Assembly: GCF_029848115.1 (NCBI RefSeq) | Contig: NZ_JARVXG010000039.1 | Span: 1 to 17,892 of the forward strand | Direction of reading: 5' to 3' | Origin: Methanobacterium formicicum | GTDB taxonomy: Archaea > Methanobacteriota > Methanobacteria > Methanobacteriales > Methanobacteriaceae | DNA: 17,892 nucleotides | In this document: one piece after another, positions 1-17,892 of the stretch | How the letters are laid out: every line of letters begins with the position of its first letter | How positions within the stretch are numbered: position 1 is the stretch's first letter | Position numbers and translations under genes: made by a program | Notes under the pieces: model-generated | What the model was told of the DNA's origin: nothing | What the model saw: only the letters and a program-made list of their open reading frames with translations | Database searches by the model: none

Positions 1-18
1 AATTCTATTTTATTTAAT

Positions 19-660
19 TCATCTGGGTACGGTTTTCCGCCATGTTTTCACTATTTCGGTCAGCCCCAGATTAATTAACGAAGATTTCCTGCCGAGAATA
101 GTGAAATTTCCCTTCAAAAGATCCTTTCGAAGGTTACCCGAGGAAATATTCACACTGGCGTTGCCAATTTCACGAGCAAAATGAGCATCGCTTCCCGCAG
201 AACCATGCAAAGAATGCTTTTCGGCATAAATCCTGGCTTTTTCATTGTATGAATCACGCAAACAACGAGAGTTAAAAATTTCAACACAGTCGGCCAGTTT
301 AGCATCCTCCTTGGCTGGTTGGATTCCACTTCCCCGCAGCTGGTCAAAGGGGTGGGGGAGAACTACCAGTCCGTCCTGTTCTCTTATTTCATCCACAACC
401 TCCACCAATCGGTGTGAAACAATTTCTTCCGACAGGAAAAGACCTATAACCTCACCGCGTTCTGTCCCTATCTCCGAACCTACTATGACTTCCAGATCCT
501 CCGGGGAAATTTTTTTAGTTTCCAAACCACCCCTAATGGTATGGTGATCAGTTACGGCTATCCCGGATAATCCCTGATTTTTTGCGGTTTTGACAATGAT
601 TTCAGGTTCTATTAACCCATCTAACGAGTATTTGGAATGAATGTGCAGATCATATCTCAT
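19..660 (-). CDS. PHP-domain metal-dependent hydrolase
   Basis: This 213-aa protein carries the full set of PHP metal-binding motifs: HIHS near the N-terminus (H6, H8), TDHH at 37-40, E63, HPFD with H103, E127 and SDAH with D158 and H160. PHP proteins are metal-dependent phosphoesterases with a TIM-like barrel. Stand-alone members of this size act on small phosphorylated molecules or nucleotides, but the substrate cannot be read from the sequence. The ATG at 660 is preceded by an AAGGTG ribosome binding site. The gene lies 84 bp downstream of the small helical protein at 745-1098 on the same strand, so the two may share a transcript. The family call is firm and the exact reaction is unknown. 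Confidence 0.88.
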   Translation of the reverse strand: MRYDLHIHSKYSLDGLIEPEIIVKTAKNQGLSGIAVTDHHTIRGGLETKKISPEDLEVIVGSEIGTERGEVIGLFLSEEIVSHRLVEVVDEIREQDGLVVLPHPFDQLRGSGIQPAKEDAKLADCVEIFNSRCLRDSYNEKARIYAEKHSLHGSAGSDAHFAREIGNASVNISSGNLRKDLLKGNFTILGRKSSLINLGLTEIVKTWRKTVPR

Positions 661-744
661 TTAGACACCTTACTGGCCAATTAAGCACACCTTACTAACC
701 ATTGGGGCATTTACTAATCATTTAGATATCTTACTAACTTCGGT
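661..744. repeat. short direct repeats before the PHP gene
   Basis: The sequence ACACCTTACT occurs at 665-674 and again at 687-696, 22 bp apart, and a weaker relative (ATATCTTACT) follows near 726-735. The first copy overlaps the ribosome binding site of the PHP gene on the opposite strand (AAGGTG). The repeats could be a regulatory site or simple drift in an AT-rich spacer. Confidence 0.35.
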
Positions 745-1098
<354 letters not shown>

Positions 1099-1263
1099 GG
1101 GTAAATCACTCCTGATTATATGAGTAATCGATTATTATGAATAAACCTATTTTTTGCCAGTATTAGGAAAGGTAATCCTATATAGAAAGGTAATTATTTA
1201 TTTTCAACTACTCCACCTCGGCAGGAGGGACATGTTTTTTAGATTTTTTAATAAAATAGAAAT

Positions 1264-1306
1264 CTTGGTATAATAGATAGAACCAATATCATATCTAACT
1301 ACCAAG
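1264..1306. promoter_or_regulatory. interrupted dyad upstream of rtcB
   Basis: Two nested inverted repeats share one centre: CTTGGTA (1264-1270) pairs with TACCAAG (1300-1306), and TAGATA (1274-1279) pairs with TATCTA (1292-1297). The apical loop is 12 nt, with side gaps of 3 and 2 nt. It could be a protein-binding site or, if transcribed, a leader hairpin of rtcB. Confidence 0.5.
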
Positions 1307-1326
1307 TTTTTATCTTTAACCAAATA

Positions 1327-1342
1327 TTAGATTTTAATCTAA
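1327..1342. promoter_or_regulatory. palindrome upstream of rtcB
   Basis: TTAGATT (1327-1333) and AATCTAA (1336-1342) form a perfect 7-bp inverted repeat with a 2-nt centre, 71 bp before the rtcB start. The TAGAT/ATCTA half-site also occurs in the dyad just upstream, which suggests one regulator binding both. Confidence 0.45.
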
Positions 1343-1413
1343 CTTTTCAATGGATGAGTAGGATAAAATAACCTTAATATTGATATTGTACTAAAATAGG
1401 AGACTGAATTATT

Positions 1414-2862
<1,449 letters not shown>

Positions 2863-2889
2863 TTTCTTTTTATACAGGGAGAATAGGGA

Positions 2890-3669
<780 letters not shown>

Positions 3670-3683
3670 TCTAAATAGGTTTT

Positions 3684-3714
3684 TAATTGATGAAAATCAA
3701 TTATTCTTATTTTA
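3684..3714 (+). terminator. hairpin terminator with GAAA loop after the phosphorylase gene
   Basis: TAATTGAT (3684-3691) and ATCAATTA (3696-3703) form a perfect 8-bp stem closed by a GAAA tetraloop, followed by a T-rich run (TTCTTATTTT). It starts 14 bp after the phosphorylase stop codon, so it is a good candidate for the end of the rtcB-phosphorylase transcript. Archaeal termination often needs only the T-run, so the hairpin may instead protect the 3' end. Confidence 0.6.
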
Positions 3715-3837
3715 AGGATGTTAAAGTCCAGGATGATTGTTTTCAGGCTTTCTCAAATGGAAGGGAAAAGTTTTTTTAGGGGAAACTATAAAACATCCTA
3801 ATATATATCATAAATGCCCATTTATTTAATCATCTTT

Positions 3838-3848
3838 TTTATAAATTT
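3838..3848 (+). promoter_or_regulatory. TATA box for nadA
   Basis: A TTTATAAATTT-like element about 55 bp before the nadA start would place transcription initiation near 3869. That leaves a leader of roughly 30 nt containing the ribosome binding site. A second box, CTATAAAA, lies near 3786-3793. Confidence 0.45.
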
Positions 3849-3858
3849 AATCACTCAA

Positions 3859-4811
<953 letters not shown>

Positions 4812-4892
4812 CACCGGGTTAATTATCCACTACGTAAATTTAAGCTTAAAACGGGTATAAACTCAAAAATATTATTTTTCATGGTGATAATA

Positions 4893-5903
<1,011 letters not shown>

Positions 5904-5944
5904 GGTCCGAAAATATTAAAAATAAAAGAAAAAAATAGCATAAC

Positions 5945-7703
<1,759 letters not shown>

Positions 7704-7733
7704 CCATAAACATTATTCATTATTTAATTACCT

Positions 7734-7760
7734 CCTATTTTTAGAAGATTTTAAAATAGG
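7734..7760 (+). terminator. hairpin after the glycosyltransferase gene
   Basis: CCTATTTT (7734-7741) and AAAATAGG (7753-7760) form a perfect 8-bp stem with an 11-nt loop, 30 bp after the stop codon. The position fits a 3' end element. No long T-run follows directly, so termination is an inference. Confidence 0.45.
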
Positions 7761-7868
7761 CCTCAGTGATGTATATCTCCTTTTCCCCGATACTAACTTC
7801 CCCTCCTCATGTTATCCAGATTAGAGGGAGGGTCCATATTTGTGGGTGTGGTTTGATCTACGCCTTGA

Positions 7869-7880
7869 TTGTGATCACAA
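7869..7880. promoter_or_regulatory. 12-bp palindrome upstream of the DUF763 gene
   Basis: TTGTGATCACAA is a perfect palindrome about 77 bp before the DUF763 start. It may be an operator. I see no second copy nearby, and the binding factor is unknown. Confidence 0.4.
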
Positions 7881-7956
7881 AGAATTAGATACGAGTAGGT
7901 TCCAATACTTCTCCTCTACTCTCCCTCAAAACTAATATTGTAAAAGGAATAAAGAC

Positions 7957-9093
<1,137 letters not shown>

Positions 9094-9133
9094 TTATCTT
9101 GCTGTATCGGTTGTTATGTGCAAGATGCCTTTT

Positions 9134-9646
<513 letters not shown>

Positions 9647-9656
9647 TGATGGGAGA

Positions 9657-9664
9657 GTATATAA
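9657..9664 (-). promoter_or_regulatory. TATA box for the TPR gene
   Basis: On the minus strand TTATATAC lies 35 bp upstream of the TPR start codon, giving a predicted transcription start near 9635-9638 and a very short leader. Confidence 0.5.
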
Positions 9665-10098
9665 CTTTGAGTGTATGATTTTTAGGGTAGTGGTTTAAGA
9701 CCATAAAGGGCACACTACTACCTTTCTTAACTGGGCTGTCAAAATTGTGTGTAATCAATTAGTAAAAAGTAATACTTTAAATTTATTATAATTTTATTAT
9801 ATTTTACATGATTATTATTAATATGGAGATGTAACCGGTGAGAGCCTTTAATTTTTAATTATTTGCGTGGAGGATTTTTTTGGGAATCTTTGGGCATCAG
9901 AAATTTTTTCTCTTTTTTAAAATTTTATAAAAATTTTCTAAGAACTAAATCGAAATGTACTTACATACTATCTGAGTAGATACAGTCCATTACAAAAATT
10001 TACAGTGCTGATAAATCAATAGATTTACTAATTAGAAAGAGTTATTGATTAGTAAGTTAAGGTAATAATGGTACTGATTAATGTTTTTCATCTATTCC

Positions 10099-10138
10099 GT
10101 CTGTAAATCTATTATTGGGTCTGTAAATCTATTATTGG
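10099..10138. repeat. perfect 20-bp tandem duplication
   Basis: The unit GTCTGTAAATCTATTATTGG occurs twice back to back (10099-10118 and 10119-10138), just beyond the 3' end of the 147-aa gene. An inverted partial copy (AATAGATTTAC) lies about 80 bp away at 10018-10028, so an 11-bp stem could form across the spacer. Confidence 0.8.
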
Positions 10139-10147
10139 TCGGGGAAT

Positions 10148-10591
10148 CTATTTTTGCATCCATTTTCTTTCATAGTTTTGAATCCAGATCAGTTCTTTTA
10201 AGAGGAGATCACCAGGGCCCTTGGGATTGTTCTCAATTTCCTCCAATCGATCAGCGGGCAGGTGGTGGAGAAGTTGTTCCCACTCCTGGACATCGGTGTA
10301 GGTCTGCTTCTTCACCCGATAAATACTGTGTTCCATGGACTCCAGCACCAGATCCACATCCTCCCCTTCCTCCAAAAACGCGATGTGCTGTTCCAGTATA
10401 GGGACCATCGCCTGATCCAGGTGTATCTGTGCACTAATATAGGCTTCGTAGGGATTGTCGTAGTTAATGTATTTCACCTTTTTAGGACCATCAACCAAAT
10501 CTTCCATTTCCCGCGGATTTCCCTCCCCTTCTTCCTGATGATAATATTTAAAAAGTTGTTCAATCAGACGAGGTCTTTCTTCTTCTAACAC
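10148..10591 (-). CDS. small acidic helical protein of unknown function, start unresolved
   Basis: I do not recognise this protein. From a GTG at 10591 it has 147 residues, is strongly acidic and probably all-helical (EEERPRLIEQLFKYYHQEE near the start, a polar helix QIHLDQAMVPILEQHIAFLE at about 55-74). It has no signal peptide, cysteine or catalytic motif. The GTG has only a weak AAGG too close to it. The same frame stays open upstream and reads like protein (TTKDQEDRAEIIVKLTRYK) back to about 10651, just after an AAAGGGGGG stretch that could be a ribosome binding site. No ATG, GTG or TTG occurs in that extension before the stop. The true N-terminus is therefore probably longer, through an unusual start or a sequence change in the G-run. 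The neighbours give no hint of function. Confidence 0.6.
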   Translation of the reverse strand: MLEEERPRLIEQLFKYYHQEEGEGNPREMEDLVDGPKKVKYINYDNPYEAYISAQIHLDQAMVPILEQHIAFLEEGEDVDLVLESMEHSIYRVKKQTYTDVQEWEQLLHHLPADRLEEIENNPKGPGDLLLKELIWIQNYERKWMQK

Positions 10592-11052
10592 TACCTTGTA
10601 TCTGGTTAATTTGACAATTATCTCCGCCCGATCTTCCTGGTCTTTCGTAGTAAACCCCCCTTTATATTTCTCAACAACTAAAATACAATATTTATTATGT
10701 GGGGTTTCCTAGTTACATGCCCCTAGTTCTTAGTTACATACCCCCTATCTATTAATTCTCTGAAGCATAGGTGGGGATGATCAGGATCTTGTTTCCCCGT
10801 AAAAGTTATGTCGCTATTGTTTACTGTGTTTTTCAGGTTTCCTTCCAAAATTTTAATAACCCCTAAGGAGACTTAATTATCTATACTATAAATTTTTTAA
10901 AATTTTACTGAAATAGTTTCAATGGACCCGGTTTCCAGGATAAATACAAAATGATAACGATTGTTTACTGGAAACGTGTTCAAATGGGATTTTTTCATAT
11001 GGGATTTTTTAGAACATTCTAATTAATCACATGATTTTACGGAGGAAATGAC
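10592..11052. other. intergenic region upstream of pdxS
   Basis: The first 60 bases probably code for the N-terminus of the 147-aa protein on the minus strand. The rest holds the pdxS promoter region: an ACTATAAATTT box at 10885-10895, a distant inverted repeat GTTTCCAG (10931-10938) / CTGGAAAC (10968-10975), ATTGTTTACTG at 10816-10826 and again at 10960-10970, and a 15-bp tandem repeat at 10981-11010. I see no RNA gene. Confidence 0.5.
10981..11010. repeat. 15-bp tandem repeat in the pdxS leader
   Basis: Two adjacent 15-bp units (10981-10995 and 10996-11010) share ATGGGATTTTTT and differ at one position. They lie about 45-70 bp before the pdxS start. This may be a small slippage duplication or part of a control region. 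Confidence 0.65.
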
Positions 11053-11935
<883 letters not shown>

Positions 11936-11940
11936 TCTCC

Positions 11941-11960
11941 TATTTTTAAACTTTTTTTTA
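11941..11960 (+). terminator. T-run after pdxS
   Basis: Two T-runs (five and eight Ts) begin 7 bp after the pdxS stop codon, as expected for archaeal factor-independent termination. Confidence 0.5.
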
Positions 11961-12042
11961 CTGTTAATTTTCATATAAATTAAGTAGTGTTATCTTAAGT
12001 AGAGTTATTCCAAATATTATCAAAAATCCCTTATTTTCTGAA

Positions 12043-12067
12043 AATAGCACGTAACTAGCGTGCTATT
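12043..12067. terminator. stem-loop between convergent pdxS and lipoprotein genes
   Basis: AATAGCACG (12043-12051) and CGTGCTATT (12059-12067) form a perfect 9-bp stem with a 7-nt loop, the strongest short hairpin in this spacer. It lies between two genes that point at each other, so it may act as a bidirectional transcript end. A binding site is the alternative. Confidence 0.5.
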
Positions 12068-12201
12068 ATGGTCCTATCTCATTTTTGTAATTTTATCCTT
12101 AAAAATCAATGAAAATAAAATCAAAAAAAAAGTTATACCCGGTTTACGGGTATTTCAGGTTAAACATGTTCTTTGACGGATTCTCTATCATTTTAGAGGG
12201 T

Positions 12202-12684
<483 letters not shown>

Positions 12685-12730
12685 GTTGGTCCACATCCTG
12701 TTGATGATCAATTTTAATAAATGAATAGGA

Positions 12731-12738
12731 AGTATATA
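12731..12738 (-). promoter_or_regulatory. TATA box for the lipoprotein gene
   Basis: On the minus strand a TTATATAC element lies about 50 bp before the ATG at 12684, predicting transcription from near 12709. The lipoprotein can thus be expressed separately from the upstream glycosylase gene. Confidence 0.45.
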
Positions 12739-12821
12739 ATTTTAGCTATTTCCCTTTTCATTGATTTTTAGGGATGATGGAATGTTGGCGACCATCCGAG
12801 TAACTTTTTTTAAGACAAAAT

Positions 12822-13604
<783 letters not shown>

Positions 13605-13607
13605 GAT

Positions 13608-13690
13608 ATCACCGTTAGTTAAGGAAGGATCGGTTTTAGGTAATAAGATCAGTTTAACTAATTTTTTGGTAAAGGATCAGTTTAAGTAAA
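13608..13690. repeat. repeat array upstream of the DNA glycosylase gene
   Basis: Read on the minus strand, TTACTTAAACTGATC (13675-13690), TTAGTTAAACTGATC (13647-13662) and TTACCTAAAACCGATC (13628-13643) are related. A weaker fourth copy, TTAACTAACGGTGAT, runs into the ribosome binding site at 13608-13613. Copy spacing is 28 and then 19 bp. The arrangement suggests repeated binding sites for a regulator. Confidence 0.55.
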
Positions 13691-13862
13691 CTAGAATAAA
13701 TTAATTTTTAGATTAAATTAATTTTTGTTAAAAGTATACTATTCCTTAAAATTAACCAATCGCGAGGCCAAAATCACAGAAAAACGAGTATTATCTAACT
13801 GGAATAATAATCTTAAAAATGTGCAAACTTAAAAGAGTCCGTTAAAGAGTCATGTCAAGTGT

Positions 13863-13882
13863 TTAAAAAAAATAAAAAAAGG
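13863..13882 (-). terminator. T-run ending the amt1-glnK1 transcript
   Basis: On the minus strand two T-runs of seven and eight Ts, separated by one A, begin about 45 bp after the glnK1 stop codon and directly follow a C/T-rich stretch. This is the typical form of an archaeal terminator. Confidence 0.6.
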
Positions 13883-13925
13883 AGAGAGGAAAGAGGGGTT
13901 TGAAAGTGGATTTTTTTGGAGGGTT

Positions 13926-14273
<348 letters not shown>

Positions 14274-14279
14274 TCAGCC

Positions 14280-15506
<1,227 letters not shown>

Positions 15507-15556
15507 TTATATATTCCTCCTTTATTCATATTATCCATATATTTGGTTTTTTTTAA

Positions 15557-15565
15557 GATATATTT
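15557..15565 (-). promoter_or_regulatory. possible proximal TATA box for amt1
   Basis: On the minus strand AAATATATC lies about 50 bp before the amt1 ATG and would give a leader of about 27 nt including the GGAGG site. It has no operator beside it, so it could allow unrepressed basal expression. Evidence is only the AT-rich match. Confidence 0.3.
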
Positions 15566-15703
15566 TGTAAACAAAGATACAAACACTTTTTTCAGTGTTA
15601 AAATTGTTTTATGGCATTTTGGGTTAATTAAAAGGTTTAATTATGTTTTCCACAGTTTTGTTGATTTATTTCATGGAAGATTCACCCCAATTTACCGGAT
15701 ATC

Positions 15704-15717
15704 GGAAGCATACTTCC
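15704..15717. promoter_or_regulatory. NrpR-type operator upstream of amt1
   Basis: GGAAGCATACTTCC exactly fits GGAA-N6-TTCC, the operator of the nitrogen repressor NrpR of methanogens, and is flanked by C and G to make a longer dyad. It lies just downstream of the start predicted from the distal TATA box, where a bound repressor would block transcription. Confidence 0.8.
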
Positions 15718-15743
15718 GACAACTGATCATTGTACCTTCCTCC

Positions 15744-15750
15744 TTATAAA
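15744..15750 (-). promoter_or_regulatory. distal TATA box for amt1
   Basis: On the minus strand TTTATAA lies 27 bp beyond the operator, predicting a start near 15720. Transcription from here gives an amt1 leader of about 200 nt. Confidence 0.5.
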
Positions 15751-15890
15751 TGTTTGGGTCATAGTCTGACAAAAGGTAACATACTCTGAATTTTTGGCAT
15801 GTTTTCCCGGTTTTTCATTGAGAATTGTTACACTGAGGGGGACGTTTTAAAAAAATATATTGTTTTTAAAAATAATGGTGGTTAAAAAAT

Positions 15891-15914
15891 GAAGAAAATT
15901 AAAACTTAAAAAAG
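15891..15914 (-). terminator. T-rich end of the amt2-glnK2 transcript
   Basis: On the minus strand several T-runs (six Ts, then four, then more) begin about 25 bp after the glnK2 stop codon. This would partly insulate amt1-glnK1 from amt2-glnK2. Confidence 0.45.
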
Positions 15915-15937
15915 AGTTTAGGGAGAGAAGGATGGAG

Positions 15938-16281
<344 letters not shown>

Positions 16282-16322
16282 AACCTCATGATTCTCTTAT
16301 GAGTGACTATGACCGTTTTGTA

Positions 16323-16331
16323 TTATTTATA
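16323..16331 (-). promoter_or_regulatory. possible internal TATA box before glnK2
   Basis: On the minus strand TATAAATAA lies just after the amt2 stop codon and about 47 bp before the glnK2 ATG, which would put a start near 16302. The match is good but the role is only inferred. Confidence 0.3.
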
Positions 16332-16336
16332 GCTGC

Positions 16337-17586
<1,250 letters not shown>

Positions 17587-17690
17587 ATAAAACAACTCTC
17601 TGCGATTTGTTTTTCTCCACTTTCAAAATGTTTTAACTCCCCGTTAATTGTCATGTTCCTGAAGCCGGAACCTGGTGGCACTAGGATGGG

Positions 17691-17704
17691 GGAAACATAC
17701 TTCC
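17691..17704. promoter_or_regulatory. NrpR-type operator upstream of amt2
   Basis: GGAAACATACTTCC exactly fits GGAA-N6-TTCC. It covers the transcription start predicted from the adjacent TATA box (about 17697), so repressor binding would block initiation. The ACATAC/GCATAC centres of the two operators are nearly the same. Confidence 0.82.
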
Positions 17705-17721
17705 GATTATGGGTTTGGTGT

Positions 17722-17730
17722 TATATAAAA
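17722..17730 (-). promoter_or_regulatory. TATA box for amt2
   Basis: On the minus strand TTTTATATAA lies 17 bp beyond the operator. It predicts initiation inside the operator and a leader of about 130 nt. Confidence 0.6.
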
Positions 17731-17788
17731 TTTGTGTCTTAATTTTTAAGGAGGTTATAATAATTCCTGCCGTAAAAGGGCCGTTATT

Positions 17789-17814
17789 ATCCCTAAAAAG
17801 TATCCCTAAAAAGT
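17789..17814. repeat. perfect 13-bp tandem duplication
   Basis: ATCCCTAAAAAGT occurs twice back to back (17789-17801 and 17802-17814), upstream of the amt2 promoter. It is most likely a slippage product. Confidence 0.75.
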
Positions 17815-17892
17815 GCAGGAAAATTTTCCAGTATACTGTTTAGGAAGATTCTAAAAATAAAGTTATTTAGGGTCTTAGATTTTTCTTGTTGA

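Larger units (their letters stand above)
1099..1413. other. divergent intergenic region between the 117-aa gene and rtcB
   Basis: This 315-bp AT-rich spacer must hold both promoters. It contains a direct repeat GAAAGGTAAT at 1166-1175 and 1185-1194, a CTATATAG box at 1178-1185 facing the minus-strand gene, an interrupted dyad at 1264-1306 and a compact palindrome at 1327-1342. The rtcB ribosome binding site AGGAG lies at 1398-1402. I see no gene or RNA gene in it. Confidence 0.6.
13605..13925. other. intergenic region between the glycosylase and glnK1
   Basis: This 321-bp region holds the leader and promoter of the glycosylase gene (with the repeat array at 13608-13690) and the T-run that ends the amt1-glnK1 transcript. 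The middle is AT-rich and I see no gene or RNA gene in it. Confidence 0.55.
15507..15937. other. intergenic region between amt1 and glnK2
   Basis: Working upstream from amt1, this 431-bp region holds a near TATA-like box (15557-15565), a 6-bp inverted repeat AACACT/AGTGTT at 15582-15599, the NrpR-type operator at 15704-15717, a distal TATA box at 15744-15750 and the glnK2 terminator. Small open frames here lack ribosome binding sites and I do not accept them as genes. Confidence 0.6.

Noticed and set aside
9780..9960. AT-rich stretch as a possible replication origin or RNA gene
   Set aside because: There are no repeated origin boxes, no Cdc6/Orc1 gene nearby and no stable fold visible, so low-complexity AT content alone does not support either.
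10081..10401. Plus-strand open frame over the 20-bp repeat and the end of the 147-aa gene
   Set aside because: Its sequence contains the repeat translated twice and then low-complexity shadow sequence, with no ribosome binding site.
10970..10983. Possible NrpR operator upstream of pdxS (GGAAACGTGTTCAA)
   Set aside because: The second half is not TTCC at the required N6 spacing, so it does not fit GGAA-N6-TTCC.
15543..15749. Plus-strand open frame of 68 codons between the amt modules
   Set aside because: It runs through the operator and promoter of amt1 in the opposite sense, and has no ribosome binding site.
17655..17671. GTTCC/GGAAC inverted repeat as a second operator before amt2
   Set aside because: The half-sites are in the reverse order (TTCC then GGAA) with 7-nt spacing, so it does not match NrpR sites. 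It is kept only as a small leader hairpin.
17745..17775. Strong AAGGAGG-like ribosome binding site on the plus strand
   Set aside because: No ATG, GTG or TTG with an open frame follows at a usable distance.

Overview
The window looks like chromosomal DNA from a hydrogenotrophic methanogenic archaeon, most likely of the genus Methanobacterium or a close relative in Methanobacteriales. This rests on protein families and signals, not on a database search. The families are an intein-free archaeal-type RtcB, a phosphorylase of methylthioinosine type, a short archaeal NadA, archaeal PdxS, a DUF763 protein, an MJ1255-type glycosyltransferase domain and paired amt-glnK genes. The signals are TATA-like boxes, GGAGG and GGTGAT ribosome binding sites, T-run 3' ends, and two exact GGAA-N6-TTCC sites matching the operator of the methanogen nitrogen repressor NrpR. 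I see no rRNA, tRNA, CRISPR array, insertion sequence or prophage gene.

Left part (1-4811): a PHP-domain metal hydrolase and a small helical protein of unknown function lie on the minus strand. They diverge from rtcB (RNA ligase) and a methylthioinosine-type phosphorylase, which are 27 bp apart and probably co-transcribed. The rtcB leader contains two dyads, and the phosphorylase ends at a hairpin with a GAAA loop. nadA (quinolinate synthase, NAD biosynthesis) follows with its own promoter and a TTG start.

Middle part (4881-12821): a multi-pass membrane protein with a histidine-rich loop sits just before a two-domain glycosyltransferase (GT2 fused to an MJ1255-type GT-B domain), suggesting cell-surface or lipid-linked glycan work. 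Next come a DUF763 protein ending in a helix-hairpin-helix, a convergent TPR protein, a small unknown protein whose reading frame continues upstream of any usable start codon, pdxS (vitamin B6 synthesis), and a convergent lipoprotein with an Ig-like body.

Right part (12822-17892): an Fpg/Nei-type DNA glycosylase has lost two of the four usual zinc-finger cysteines and is preceded by an array of short repeats. Beyond it are two tandem amt-glnK modules on the minus strand, in the order amt2-glnK2-amt1-glnK1. Each amt has an NrpR-type operator next to a TATA-like box, so both ammonium transport modules are probably repressed when nitrogen is plentiful and derepressed in nitrogen limitation, with the GlnK proteins gating the channels.

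The most unusual items are the half-lost zinc finger of the glycosylase with its repeat array, the glycosyltransferase fusion next to the His-rich membrane protein, the start-less extension of the 147-aa gene, and the long operator-bearing leader of amt1. I found no clear multi-gene system that is wholly new.
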